This document shows, piece after piece, positions 24,013-30,532 of a stretch of 43,018 nt of DNA. The stretch is from the NCBI GenBank assembly GCA_013822345.1, contig PNKH01000070.1, forward strand, positions 1 through 43,018, written 5' to 3'. This DNA comes from Isosphaera sp. (GTDB lineage Bacteria > Planctomycetota > Planctomycetia > Gemmatales > Gemmataceae). A model generated the notes under the pieces. The model had not been told where the DNA came from. It made no database searches and was given only the letters and a program-made list of their open reading frames with translations. The first letter of the stretch is position 1. Every line of letters begins with the position of its first letter. A program made the translations under genes and the position numbers.

Positions 24013-24507
24013 ATGCCGAGGAAACGCTCGAAACCCGTCGCCGAGGCCGTGGAAGCGGCTGAAGTGCAGGCCGCCGCCGTGGCGGAGACCCCGCCGCCCG
24101 TTGAGGCCACACCTGCGGAGCCGGAGAAGAGGAACCCGCTGGACCGGTTCACGCTCAAGTCGCGCCCCGGGTACGGCGGCGAGCTGCACGTGCTGCCGGA
24201 CGGGAGCATGGCCCGGAAGGAAGACCACGGCAACGACGTGGGGATGTTCGCGCAGTTCATCCCGCCGGAGGGGAAGGACCGCCCCGAGCCGGACGTGACG
24301 GAGCCGCTCAAGGAGCACCGCGGCGGGCACACCAACTTCGGGTACGCCCAGAAGGACGCGCCGCCGAAGGCGTGGAAGAAGCGGCTGACGGGGCCGGGGC
24401 TGATCCCGGCGGAGGAGCGGGTGGACGGCGACGACCGCTTCGGCAAGGGGGTGGAGGCCCGCAAGCGGCACGCCGGGGGCCAGTCCGAGGACGGGCACGC
24501 CCGCTAA
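24013..24507 (+). CDS. Hypothetical acidic/basic low-complexity protein
   Basis: The 164-residue protein starts MPRKRSKPVAEAVEAAEVQA with a mixed Pro/Glu/Ala N-terminus. The more ordered middle reads KSRPGYGGELHVLPDGSMAR and QFIPPEGKDRPEPD, and the tail is His/Lys-rich. No family recognised. It is the only rightward gene in this part of the element, transcribed from the AT-rich control region with a good ribosome site, and it converges on the GP88-like gene. Often such genes next to partition genes are DNA-binding or recombination accessories, but nothing here proves that. Confidence 0.5.
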   Translation: MPRKRSKPVAEAVEAAEVQAAAVAETPPPVEATPAEPEKRNPLDRFTLKSRPGYGGELHVLPDGSMARKEDHGNDVGMFAQFIPPEGKDRPEPDVTEPLKEHRGGHTNFGYAQKDAPPKAWKKRLTGPGLIPAEERVDGDDRFGKGVEARKRHAGGQSEDGHAR

Positions 24508-24514
24508 CGAATGC

Positions 24515-24530
24515 GGGGGCCGAAGCCCCC
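24515..24530. terminator. Hairpin between convergent genes
   Basis: GGGGGC (24515-24520) pairs with GCCCCC (24525-24530) around CGAA, a stable tetraloop, between the stops of two converging genes 30 nt apart. It is probably a bidirectional terminator. Confidence 0.5.
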
Positions 24531-24537
24531 ACACCCG

Positions 24538-25188
24538 TCACTTGATGCAGCGCTGGCAGGACCCGCAGACGACCTCCCGCTTGCCGGGGGAATCGCTCGG
24601 GCACACCACGGTGAGCGGCAGCCGCTGCCTGCGGTAGCGCTTCACCCGGAACACCAGGTCGGCCTTCGGGATCGCCTCCTGCTCCTCCGTCTGGAGGTAG
24701 CAGACGCGCACGCCCTCGGGCACGGTCTCGGGCACCGGGATGTCCCTGTCGCACGAGAACCACAGCCGCACGTTCTTCAGCCCCGCCAGCCCGCACAGCG
24801 CCGGGAGGATCTCCGGGACGGCGTGCGAGCGGGTGTAGCCGTAGAACCTGGCGGCCGGGCACGCGGAGGCGATGCGGACCCAGGCGTTCACGTAGTCGGC
24901 GCTGTAGAGGTCACCGGCCCCGTGAATGCGAACGGCCAGGCACCCCTTCTTCCGGATCTCGCGGATCATCCTCGCGGCGAACGCGGGGTCCAGGGTCTGG
25001 TCGTAGTTCCACCGCAAGCGCTCGACCACCGCCGGGAGCAGGTACCGCGACTTGCGGGCGTAACAGGCCTCGGTGCAGCTCGGGGAGCGACCGGGGCAGG
25101 ACAGCAGGGCCGGGAGGGAGAACAGGTGGATCGACTGACCGACCTTCCCGTTCCCCAGCGTGAGCAGCCCACGAACAACCTTCGCCAT
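24538..25188 (-). CDS. GP88-like cysteine-rich protein
   Basis: The 216-residue protein starts MAKVVRGLLTLGNGKVGQSI, then HLFSLPALLSCPGRSPSCTE and ACYA. This matches the phage/plasmid 'GP88-like' family, in which this early cysteine cluster (here C31, C38, C42) is the signature. Downstream are IHGAGDLYSADYVNAWVRIA and FYGYTRSH. The C-terminal C196, C208, C211 and C214 (VVCGSCQRC) could bind zinc or an iron-sulfur centre. The molecular role of the family is unknown. A radical-SAM-like TIM barrel has been suggested by similarity of the fold pattern, which I cannot confirm. The start at 25188 puts the conserved N-terminus first. Its presence supports phage or plasmid ancestry of the region. Confidence 0.65.
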   Translation of the reverse strand: MAKVVRGLLTLGNGKVGQSIHLFSLPALLSCPGRSPSCTEACYARKSRYLLPAVVERLRWNYDQTLDPAFAARMIREIRKKGCLAVRIHGAGDLYSADYVNAWVRIASACPAARFYGYTRSHAVPEILPALCGLAGLKNVRLWFSCDRDIPVPETVPEGVRVCYLQTEEQEAIPKADLVFRVKRYRRQRLPLTVVCPSDSPGKREVVCGSCQRCIK

Positions 25189-25339
25189 GACGACACCCGC
25201 CACGGACCAGCCCGCCTGGTGCGCTCGAAGTGAGCGCAGCAGGGGATGGGCAAGAACGTGGCGAGGAAAGCGCACGTCAGGGGGAGGCGCAAGTGGCAGT
25301 TCGGCCACAGGCCGGGGGGCGCGGGGGGAGCGGGTCGTG

Positions 25340-25531
25340 CTACGCGGCGTCGGCCGCCGGGTCGGCGGCCGAGGGGCGGCGGACGAGCAGGCTGTCCCCG
25401 TCCGACTCCACCACGAGGGCGTCGCCGGCCGCCCACCCGAGGGCCGCGAGCGCGTCCGGCGGCACGGCGACCGACCCGTCCGCGGCGAGGGAGGCGGCGA
25501 AGGCCCGGATGTCCGAGAGGGCCCGGGTCAC
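25340..25531 (-). CDS. AbrB/MazE-like small protein in the toxin-antitoxin unit
   Basis: The 63-residue protein is read from the GTG at 25529-25531, which overlaps the PIN gene stop (GTGA). The core SLAADGSVAVPPDALAALGW and AGDALVVESDGDSLLVRR follows the swapped-hairpin AbrB pattern ('..G~i.iP..~~~~lG~~~Gd~l.v~~~~~~l~l~~'). AbrB-fold proteins are usual VapB-type antitoxins and DNA-binding repressors. Here a FitA-type antitoxin is already upstream of the PIN toxin, so this looks like a second antitoxin or a repressor. Confidence 0.65.
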   Translation of the reverse strand: MTRALSDIRAFAASLAADGSVAVPPDALAALGWAAGDALVVESDGDSLLVRRPSAADPAADAA

Positions 25532-25950
25532 GGGCCGGCCGCGTCGAGGTGGCGGACGGACGGGAACCGCCCGGCGAGGGCGTCGACGAACGGCCGGTCG
25601 GCGGTCACCAGCGGCACCCGGTGCCGCTCGGCCGCGGCCAGGTACAGGCAGTCGGCGAGCGGGTGGCGGAGGTCGAGCGAGAGCCGCTCCGCGGCCGGGA
25701 GCAGGTCCCCGTCGTCGTCCAGGCGGAGGTGGCTGAGCCGGCGGAACTCGGCCCACAGGGCGAGGGAGGCTTCGGCCTGCCCCGCCGTCAGCTCCCCGCG
25801 GCGGACCTTGCGGGTGATGGCCGACGACACCTCGACCCGCACGAGGGCGGGGGCGTGGAACCGGGAGTGGGCCCGGACCAGGGCGTGGGCGTGCTCGGAA
25901 AGCGGCTCGCGGACGAACAGCTTGGCGAGGACGGACGCGTCCAGCACCAT
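25528..25950 (-). CDS. PIN domain toxin (VapC/FitB type)
   Basis: The 140-residue PIN ribonuclease starts MVLDASVLAKLFVREP with the first catalytic aspartate. A glutamate in VRVEVSSAITRKVR and an aspartate in HPLADCLYLAAAERH and PLVTADRPFVDAL complete the acidic site. Toxins of this fold cleave tRNA or rRNA when released from the antitoxin. The start overlaps the FitA-like stop (TGATG) and the stop overlaps the AbrB-like start, so all three are translated as one unit. Confidence 0.9.
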   Translation of the reverse strand: MVLDASVLAKLFVREPLSEHAHALVRAHSRFHAPALVRVEVSSAITRKVRRGELTAGQAEASLALWAEFRRLSHLRLDDDGDLLPAAERLSLDLRHPLADCLYLAAAERHRVPLVTADRPFVDALAGRFPSVRHLDAAGP

Positions 25951-26180
25951 CACCACCGGGCGTCCCGCTCGGCCCGGATGCCGGGGGCGCTGTCGGGCGA
26001 TACGCCCTGGCCGCCCCGCTCGCGGGCGATGCGGTCGAGGAGGGCGTCCTTGCGGGCGCTCGCGAGCCGGGCCAGGGCGTCCTTGATCTCCGCCTCCAGG
26101 GTCCGGCGGTTCTCCCGCGCGATGGCGCGGATGGCGTCCACCACCCCCGGGTCCACGTTCCGCAACCTCACCTCCGTCAT
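25950..26180 (-). CDS. FitA-like ribbon-helix-helix antitoxin
   Basis: The 76-residue protein starts MTEVRLRNVDPGVVDAIRAI followed by ARENRRTLEAEIKDALARL. This is the ribbon-helix-helix (Arc/MetJ) pattern of FitA/VapB antitoxins, which bind operator DNA and block the PIN toxin. The Arg/Asp-rich C-terminus would be the toxin-binding tail. The ATG at 26180 follows a GAGGGA ribosome site; an upstream ATG would add 13 residues unlike the family. First gene of the three-gene unit. Confidence 0.85.
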   Translation of the reverse strand: MTEVRLRNVDPGVVDAIRAIARENRRTLEAEIKDALARLASARKDALLDRIARERGGQGVSPDSAPGIRAERDARW

Positions 26181-26233
26181 GTCGAACTCCCTCGTCGTGC
26201 CACACGCCGAGGATGACACATATCGGACACGTC

Positions 26234-26253
26234 TGTCAACAATCGAACATTGT
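26234..26253. promoter_or_regulatory. Possible promoter/operator of the toxin-antitoxin unit
   Basis: On the minus strand TTGACA (26239-26234) is a perfect -35 match. It abuts a small palindrome ACAAT-N5-ATTGT (26239-26253) that could bind the FitA-like repressor. The -10 box is not clear. Most of 26181-26563 is otherwise without a gene and also holds the hairpin at 26261-26302. Confidence 0.35.
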
Positions 26254-26260
26254 GACGCCG

Positions 26261-26302
26261 CCGGATCGTGAAAGGTAAAGGACGTTACCTTTCACGATCC
26301 GG
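26261..26302. repeat. Perfect 18-bp inverted repeat with 6-nt loop
   Basis: CCGGATCGTGAAAGGTAA (26261-26278) pairs exactly with 26285-26302 around AGGACG. The loop-proximal half is AT-richer than usual here. It is followed by two GACATGTC-type palindromes (near 26307 and 26342) in a cluster of short repeats containing GCCGAC, GCCTGCCG. It could be a terminator, but the cluster next to an integrase also resembles an attachment or recombination site. Confidence 0.8.
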
Positions 26303-26563
26303 GGAGACATGTCCGGCCGACTTGCCGACCTGCCAGCCTGCCGACATGTCGGCTGTCCGTCCGGTAAGCCTGCCGTGTGACCTGGCTGCCGGCTGTCCCG
26401 GATAGATCGCCCCGCGATCCGAGGGAGGCCGCACCGCGGCCGAGCGACGGCGTGACCTGTCCGGGAAGGCCCGGGCCGCAAGCGGCCCACGTTGCACGAC
26501 CGCGCAACCGGAACCGCTCGACGTCGCCCGCCGCCCGTGGTAGGCTCCGGGTGGAGGTTCCGC

Positions 26564-26785
26564 ATGTCAGATCAGATCGACGTCGTGTACGAGCACGGCC
26601 CGCTCGGCCCGCTCCCGGAGGGCATCCGCGAGCACCTGCGGCTGACGGTGACCATCGAAGACGCCGCCCCGGCGGTGCCCGGCCCGGACGCCGGGGATGA
26701 CACCATCTCCCTGGACGCGGTGCGGCAGGCCCTCTCCAAGGTGCCCGGGTCGCTGGCCGCGGCCGTGATCGCCGACCGCTCGTGA
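26564..26785 (+). CDS. AF2212-like (DUF104) small protein
   Basis: The 73-residue protein starts MSDQIDVVYEHGPLGPLPEG followed by REHLRLTVTIEDA. This is the 'i.ayYe~Gvl.PLe.l.l.EG..v.vti' pattern of AF2212-type antitoxins, which usually pair with PIN toxins. No PIN gene is adjacent on this strand. A GGAGG ribosome site precedes the ATG. The stop overlaps the integrase start (GTGA), so it is co-translated with it. It might regulate the integrase or be a leftover antitoxin. Confidence 0.6.
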   Translation: MSDQIDVVYEHGPLGPLPEGIREHLRLTVTIEDAAPAVPGPDAGDDTISLDAVRQALSKVPGSLAAAVIADRS

Positions 26786-27771
26786 CCGACGCACCGACGA
26801 CATTACTCCCCGCCCTCCGGCCGCACCGGCTGCCCGCCGGGCGGTCGCCCACGGCACCGCCACTCGTGACCGCCGCCGGCCCGGCCGCGGCGTACGCCTG
26901 GGAGGAGTTTCTGACCAGGCACGCCCGGAACCCCGAGACCCGCCGGTCATACACCCGGGCCGTCCGCCGGTTCCTCGCCTGGTGCGGGGACCGCGACATC
27001 CCGCTGGCCGAGGTCCGCCCCCTGCACGTGTCCGACTACCTGGACTCGCTGCCCGTTGCCCCGCCGAGCAAGAAGCTCCACCTCGCCGCCCTCCGCGCTC
27101 TGTTCGACGCCCTCGTCACCCGCCACGCCGTGCCGGTCAACCCGGCGGCCAGCGTCCGGGGCGAGCGGCATTCCGCCCTGGAAGGGAAGACGCCGGAGAT
27201 CACCATCGAACAGGCGAAGCGGTTGCTCGCCTCGGTCGATACGAGGACGGTGGTCGGGTTGCGGGACAAGTGCGTGATCGCGGTGCTCGTCTACACCGCC
27301 GCCCGGGCCGGAGCGGTCGCCCGGCTGCGGGTCAGGGACGTGGTGGACGACGGCAGCCAGCGACTGTTGCGGTTTGCCGAGAAGGGCGGCAAGGAGCGGC
27401 TGATCCCGGTCCGGCACGACCTTGAGGAACTGCTCGTCGCCTACCGGGCGGCGGCGGGGCTGACCGACGCCGCCGGCGAGTCGCCGCTGTTCCGCACCGC
27501 CACCGGGAAAGTCGGTCGGCTGACCGAGAACCCTCTGACCGGTCTGGACGTGTGGCGCATCGTGAAGCGGCGGCTGAAAGCAGCGGGGTTGCCGGGGCGG
27601 CTCCGGCCCCACAGCTTCCGGGTGCTCGCGGTGACCGACCTGCTCTCGCAGAACGTGCCCCTCGAAGACGTGCAGATGCTCGCCGGCCACGCCGACCCGC
27701 GCACCACCCGGCTCTACGACCGGCGGCAGCGCAAGGTGACGCGGAACATCGTCGAGCGGATCTCGGTGTAG
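26782..27771 (+). CDS. Second tyrosine recombinase/integrase
   Basis: The 329-residue XerC/D-like recombinase has an N-terminal SAM-like core-binding domain (about 38-128) and a catalytic domain. Catalytic residues: R175 in YTAARAGAVARL, lysine in KGGKERLIPV (201-204), H277 and R280 in PHSFRVLAVT, H303 in LAGHADPRTT, and nucleophile Y312 in RLYDRRQ. All are intact, so it should be active. The start is a GTG that overlaps the stop of the AF2212-like gene. It is a different type from the left-end integrase and marks a separate recombination unit inside the element. The sequence after it is decayed recombinase DNA. Confidence 0.88.
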   Translation: MTDAPTTLLPALRPHRLPAGRSPTAPPLVTAAGPAAAYAWEEFLTRHARNPETRRSYTRAVRRFLAWCGDRDIPLAEVRPLHVSDYLDSLPVAPPSKKLHLAALRALFDALVTRHAVPVNPAASVRGERHSALEGKTPEITIEQAKRLLASVDTRTVVGLRDKCVIAVLVYTAARAGAVARLRVRDVVDDGSQRLLRFAEKGGKERLIPVRHDLEELLVAYRAAAGLTDAAGESPLFRTATGKVGRLTENPLTGLDVWRIVKRRLKAAGLPGRLRPHSFRVLAVTDLLSQNVPLEDVQMLAGHADPRTTRLYDRRQRKVTRNIVERISV

Positions 27772-27957
27772 GTGGGTACAACCCGGTAGGCTCTGGACCG
27801 TTTATTCGCAGGAAGTGTGTTTCGCGCCCACCCGGCCCCGCCGCCCGGGATGTCAACCGCCCCGGTCACGGGTTCGGTTGTCGCGGCTCGTTTCCCGGTT
27901 GGGTGTCACCCGGTTGTCACAGTTATCGGGCCGGCATCCGACAGGGGCGGGCCTGGG

Positions 27958-28229
27958 GCACGTACAACCTGGTCCGCCGCGCCCTCCACTTCTCATACCG
28001 GGTCACTCTCGGCCAGGACTGGCCGCTGGAACAACTCCTCTGTGCCAGGTTCCCAAGCGGCTGCCGGTGATCCTCAGCCGCGACGAGGTCCGGCAGCTCT
28101 TCGCCGCCCGGAGGGCCAGAGGGCGGACCATGCTCTTGACCGCCCACGCCGCCGGGCTGCAGGCGTCCGAGGTGTGCCAGTTGCGGGTCGAGGGCACCCA
28201 CAGTCGGCGGATGCTCGTCCGGCTTCCGG
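27958..28229 (+). pseudogene. Frameshifted, truncated XerD-like recombinase fragment
   Basis: Two frames together give LGQDWPLEQLLCAR, then after a one-base shift near 28045 VPKRLPVILSRDEVRQLFAA and TMLLTAHAAGLQASEVCQLR. This corresponds to the end of the core-binding domain and the first catalytic box (AGLRxSEvcxL, with the key arginine replaced by Gln) of an XerD-type recombinase often linked to IS91-like elements. Nothing after the first box is left. The sequence then runs directly into a fragment of another gene. Confidence 0.65.
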
Positions 28230-28470
28230 TTCCGCGACGGCAATTCCCGAGCGTTCCCCTATAGCTGGCTTCGGCCGGTGCAGTTCAACCCGTCGGTCGG
28301 CCCGCTGCTCCGCTTCACCGGCAACGTGGTGGCGGTCGGCCTGGCCCGGGGGAGCAACCTCGACGCGCCAGTGAACCCCGGGGCCGTCAACCTGATCGAC
28401 CGCGGGATCGAGCGGCACCGCGTCACCTGGGTGTGCGAACTGGAGGGCGAGCAACTCCGTTCGATCGGGG
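28221..28470 (+). pseudogene. Relic of the relaxase-associated protein gene
   Basis: An open frame beginning mid-gene reads FRFRDGNSRAFPYSWLRPVQ, then FNPSVGPLLRFTGN and GIERHRVTWVCELEGEQL. It aligns along about 80 residues with the gene at 39826-40263 (EFRLKDGTTKAFPYAWLGPA; LLRHRVTWVRELDAG), including the unusual RHRVTWV. It has no start and fuses to recombinase debris, so it is a relic. It shows that a second copy of this relaxase-linked gene once existed in the element. Confidence 0.7.
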
Positions 28471-28540
28471 CGGCCCGACCCTCGTCCGGATCGAGGTCGC
28501 GGGGTTCGAGACGCACGCGGACCTGCGTTCATAGCAGGAG

Positions 28541-28557
28541 AAGACCGCGCCGGTCTT
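28541..28557. terminator. Short hairpin followed by T-rich bases
   Basis: AAGACCG (28541-28547) pairs with CGGTCTT (28551-28557) around CGC, with TTCT after it on the plus strand. It lies just beyond the stop of the leftward LRR gene and at the end of the plus-strand relic, so it may terminate in both directions. Confidence 0.4.
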
Positions 28558-28578
28558 TCTGCACCGGTAGAAACGCTG

Positions 28579-29601
28579 TCACCTTGGGCGGCCGGGTCGC
28601 CTCTCCTCCATCGTCCGCTCGATCTCATGTCGCACGGCATTGCCGATGGGATTGTCGCTGAGGTCCAGTTGCGTCAGGTTCGTCAAGCGGGACGTGGGAG
28701 CCACCAGCGCCCGTACCCCGACGGCGCCGATGTCGTTACCGCCGAGGTCGAGCGACCTGAGGTTGGTTAGGTAAGGAGAAGTGGCCAACGCCTGCACGCC
28801 TTCGTCGCCGATGCGGTTCCAACGTAGGTCGAGATGCGTCAGATTGGCCAGATGCGGAGACTCGGCCAACGCCCGCGCGCCGGGCAGGCCGATGTCGTTG
28901 CCGGAGAGGTTGAGGGAGGTGAGATTCCGAAGGCCCCGGGCCAACGCCTGCACGCCTTCGTCGCCGATGCGGTTGTGGGGGAGGTGCAAGCACGTCAGGC
29001 CGACCAGGTTCGGTGATTGGGCCAGCGCCCGCGCGCCGTTCGGGGCAATGTGGTTGCCAGAGAGGTCCAGCCCGGTGAGATTCCGAAGGTTCGGTGAGCG
29101 GGCCAGTGCCCGCGCGCCTGCGTTACCCAGGCCTTTGCAGGAGAGGTTCAGGTACTCCAGCTTGGAGAGGTTCGGTGAGCGGGCCAGTGCCCGTGCGTCG
29201 TCCGGGGCGATGAAGGAGTTGCCGGAGAAGCTGAGGGAGGTGATCGGGGCCAACTCGAAGAGGTGTGCGTGGTTCGCCAGGAAATCGTCGAGGGACACGC
29301 ACACCGCGGCGGGCAACCCTCGGCGGAATTCGACACGTGCTACCCCAAGCGCCCGCAGCGGCGCTTCCCACTCATCCCTGTCGGCCCGGAGCAACGCCCG
29401 TTCGCGCGCTTCCATCGCTTCCTTGCCGGTTGGGATTCCGGGAAAGTGGTAGTTCCCCCGCTCCAGGGCGATTTGCAGGCGGATGAACTCGGCTCGCTCC
29501 ACCAGGCCGTTCTCCTGGAGCCAGTCCGCGTAGACCAGACGCGGTGTGTCGTCCTTCGAGTTGGCGCAAATCGCGGCCCGCAGGGCTCGCTCCTCATCCA
29601 T
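28579..29601 (-). CDS. Repeat-companion domain plus leucine-rich repeat protein
   Basis: The 340-residue protein starts MDEERALRAAICANSKDDTP then RLVYADWLQENGLVERAEFI. This is the TIGR02996-type 'repeat-companion' domain that is abundant in Gemmata and precedes repeat proteins. From about residue 130 there are about seven leucine-rich repeats of ribonuclease-inhibitor type, each 24-28 residues (LTGLDLSGNHIAPNGARAL, LTSLNLSGNDIGLPGARALA and so on). Such proteins mediate protein-protein contacts; the partner is unknown. No signal peptide. The neighbouring DNA upstream is AT-rich (29660-29720) and probably holds its promoter. The repeats include a 36-nt exact DNA duplicate, suggesting recent repeat shuffling. 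Confidence 0.85.
   Translation of the reverse strand: MDEERALRAAICANSKDDTPRLVYADWLQENGLVERAEFIRLQIALERGNYHFPGIPTGKEAMEARERALLRADRDEWEAPLRALGVARVEFRRGLPAAVCVSLDDFLANHAHLFELAPITSLSFSGNSFIAPDDARALARSPNLSKLEYLNLSCKGLGNAGARALARSPNLRNLTGLDLSGNHIAPNGARALAQSPNLVGLTCLHLPHNRIGDEGVQALARGLRNLTSLNLSGNDIGLPGARALAESPHLANLTHLDLRWNRIGDEGVQALATSPYLTNLRSLDLGGNDIGAVGVRALVAPTSRLTNLTQLDLSDNPIGNAVRHEIERTMEERRPGRPR
28783..28974. repeat. Duplicated DNA segment inside the LRR gene
   Basis: A 36-nt sequence at 28783-28818 recurs exactly at 28939-28974, 156 nt apart, which equals 52 codons or two repeat units. A further near-identical pair (GGTTCGGTGAGCGGGCCAGT) occurs near 29086 and 29168. Exact identity over more than the conserved codons points to recent duplication or gene conversion. 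Confidence 0.85.
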
Positions 29602-30532
29602 GTGTCCTCACGCGTCCCATCCGCTCCTACCGGCTCAATCGCGGGGCCAGAATAGCAGAGCATCATTCAAATACATACTAATATTTTGTGATACATATCA
29701 ATTCGATTCTTTCCGGCGACAATCAACCGATTGCATCTGTGGGGCAGCCTGGTAGCTGAAAGCCTTGGCTCGAAGGGACCACGGGGGGTCTCGACCAACC
29801 CGGTCAGGTGTCCCGGGGCGGCGCGGCCGTGCCGCCCGGAACCCGAACCCCCGCCGCGACTTCCCCACTCCCACAACCCACAGATGCCATCGGGGCCCGC
29901 TCGCCTGCCCCGGCGGACGCTCGACCCCGACTTCCATTCGGGGTTGGCGGGGATGATGAGGACGCCCGGGCGGCCGTCACCCGATGGCTCCAGGGCCGCA
30001 CGCGCGCAGCTTGGCGTCCCGAGTCACGAAGAGTATGTAGTAGTGCCATGGGGTCGCCGTGATGACGCGGCCCGGCCGAGTGAGGACGAACTGGTGGACT
30101 GCCCGTCGCCTGCCCCTGGGACAGGGAGTCTCGTCGGCCGAGCCACGCGGACAAGCGGCGGGCTTGGTGGCGGGTGCAGCTGGGCGATGAATCCGGGCGG
30201 CCCCACGCGCCGGGGCACCGAGCGGGAAATCCACGCGGCCGCCGAACGACTGCGGAACCTGGCCGCACGACATGCCGGATGTCGCGGAACGACCCACAGA
30301 GAGCAGAACTGCTCCTTTTCTACCTCTGTCCGCTCGGGTATGATTGGATAGTTCCGTAGTGTAACGCCCCCAATTTGGCGCTTTGAGAATTATGGTATCA
30401 CATACACGAGTTTATATGAAGAAAGTGAAAAATCTATTGTCTGTTATTTAACTTTAATGATTATGATTTTATTCAATCGCGTGTACGTCTCGCCTCGGTC
30501 AAAACAGGACTAGAACTCGAAGGTTCGCCCGT
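29602..30532. other. Gene-poor gap with two AT-rich tracts
   Basis: I see no gene I can support here. AT-rich tracts lie at about 29655-29740 (upstream of the leftward LRR gene) and 30355-30480 (upstream of the rightward SLOG gene), with GC-rich DNA between them. On the minus strand near 30000-30080 a short frame reads RPGRVITATPWHYYILFVTR, which looks protein-like but is not part of a convincing gene and may be a relic. Confidence 0.5.
30456..30468 (+). promoter_or_regulatory. AT-rich motif upstream of the SLOG gene
   Basis: AATGATTATGATT lies about 65 nt upstream of the SLOG start within the AT-rich tract. A 12-of-13 match, ATTGATTATGATT, lies on the opposite strand at 39424-39412, upstream of the leftward operon. 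Both point into the cargo island. Shared regulator binding is possible, though AT-rich sequence can match by chance. Confidence 0.35.

Noticed and set aside
29731-30351. A 206-residue plus-strand frame between the LRR and SLOG genes
   Set aside because: Low-complexity Pro/Arg/Gly composition, no ribosome site, no domain; treated as non-coding.
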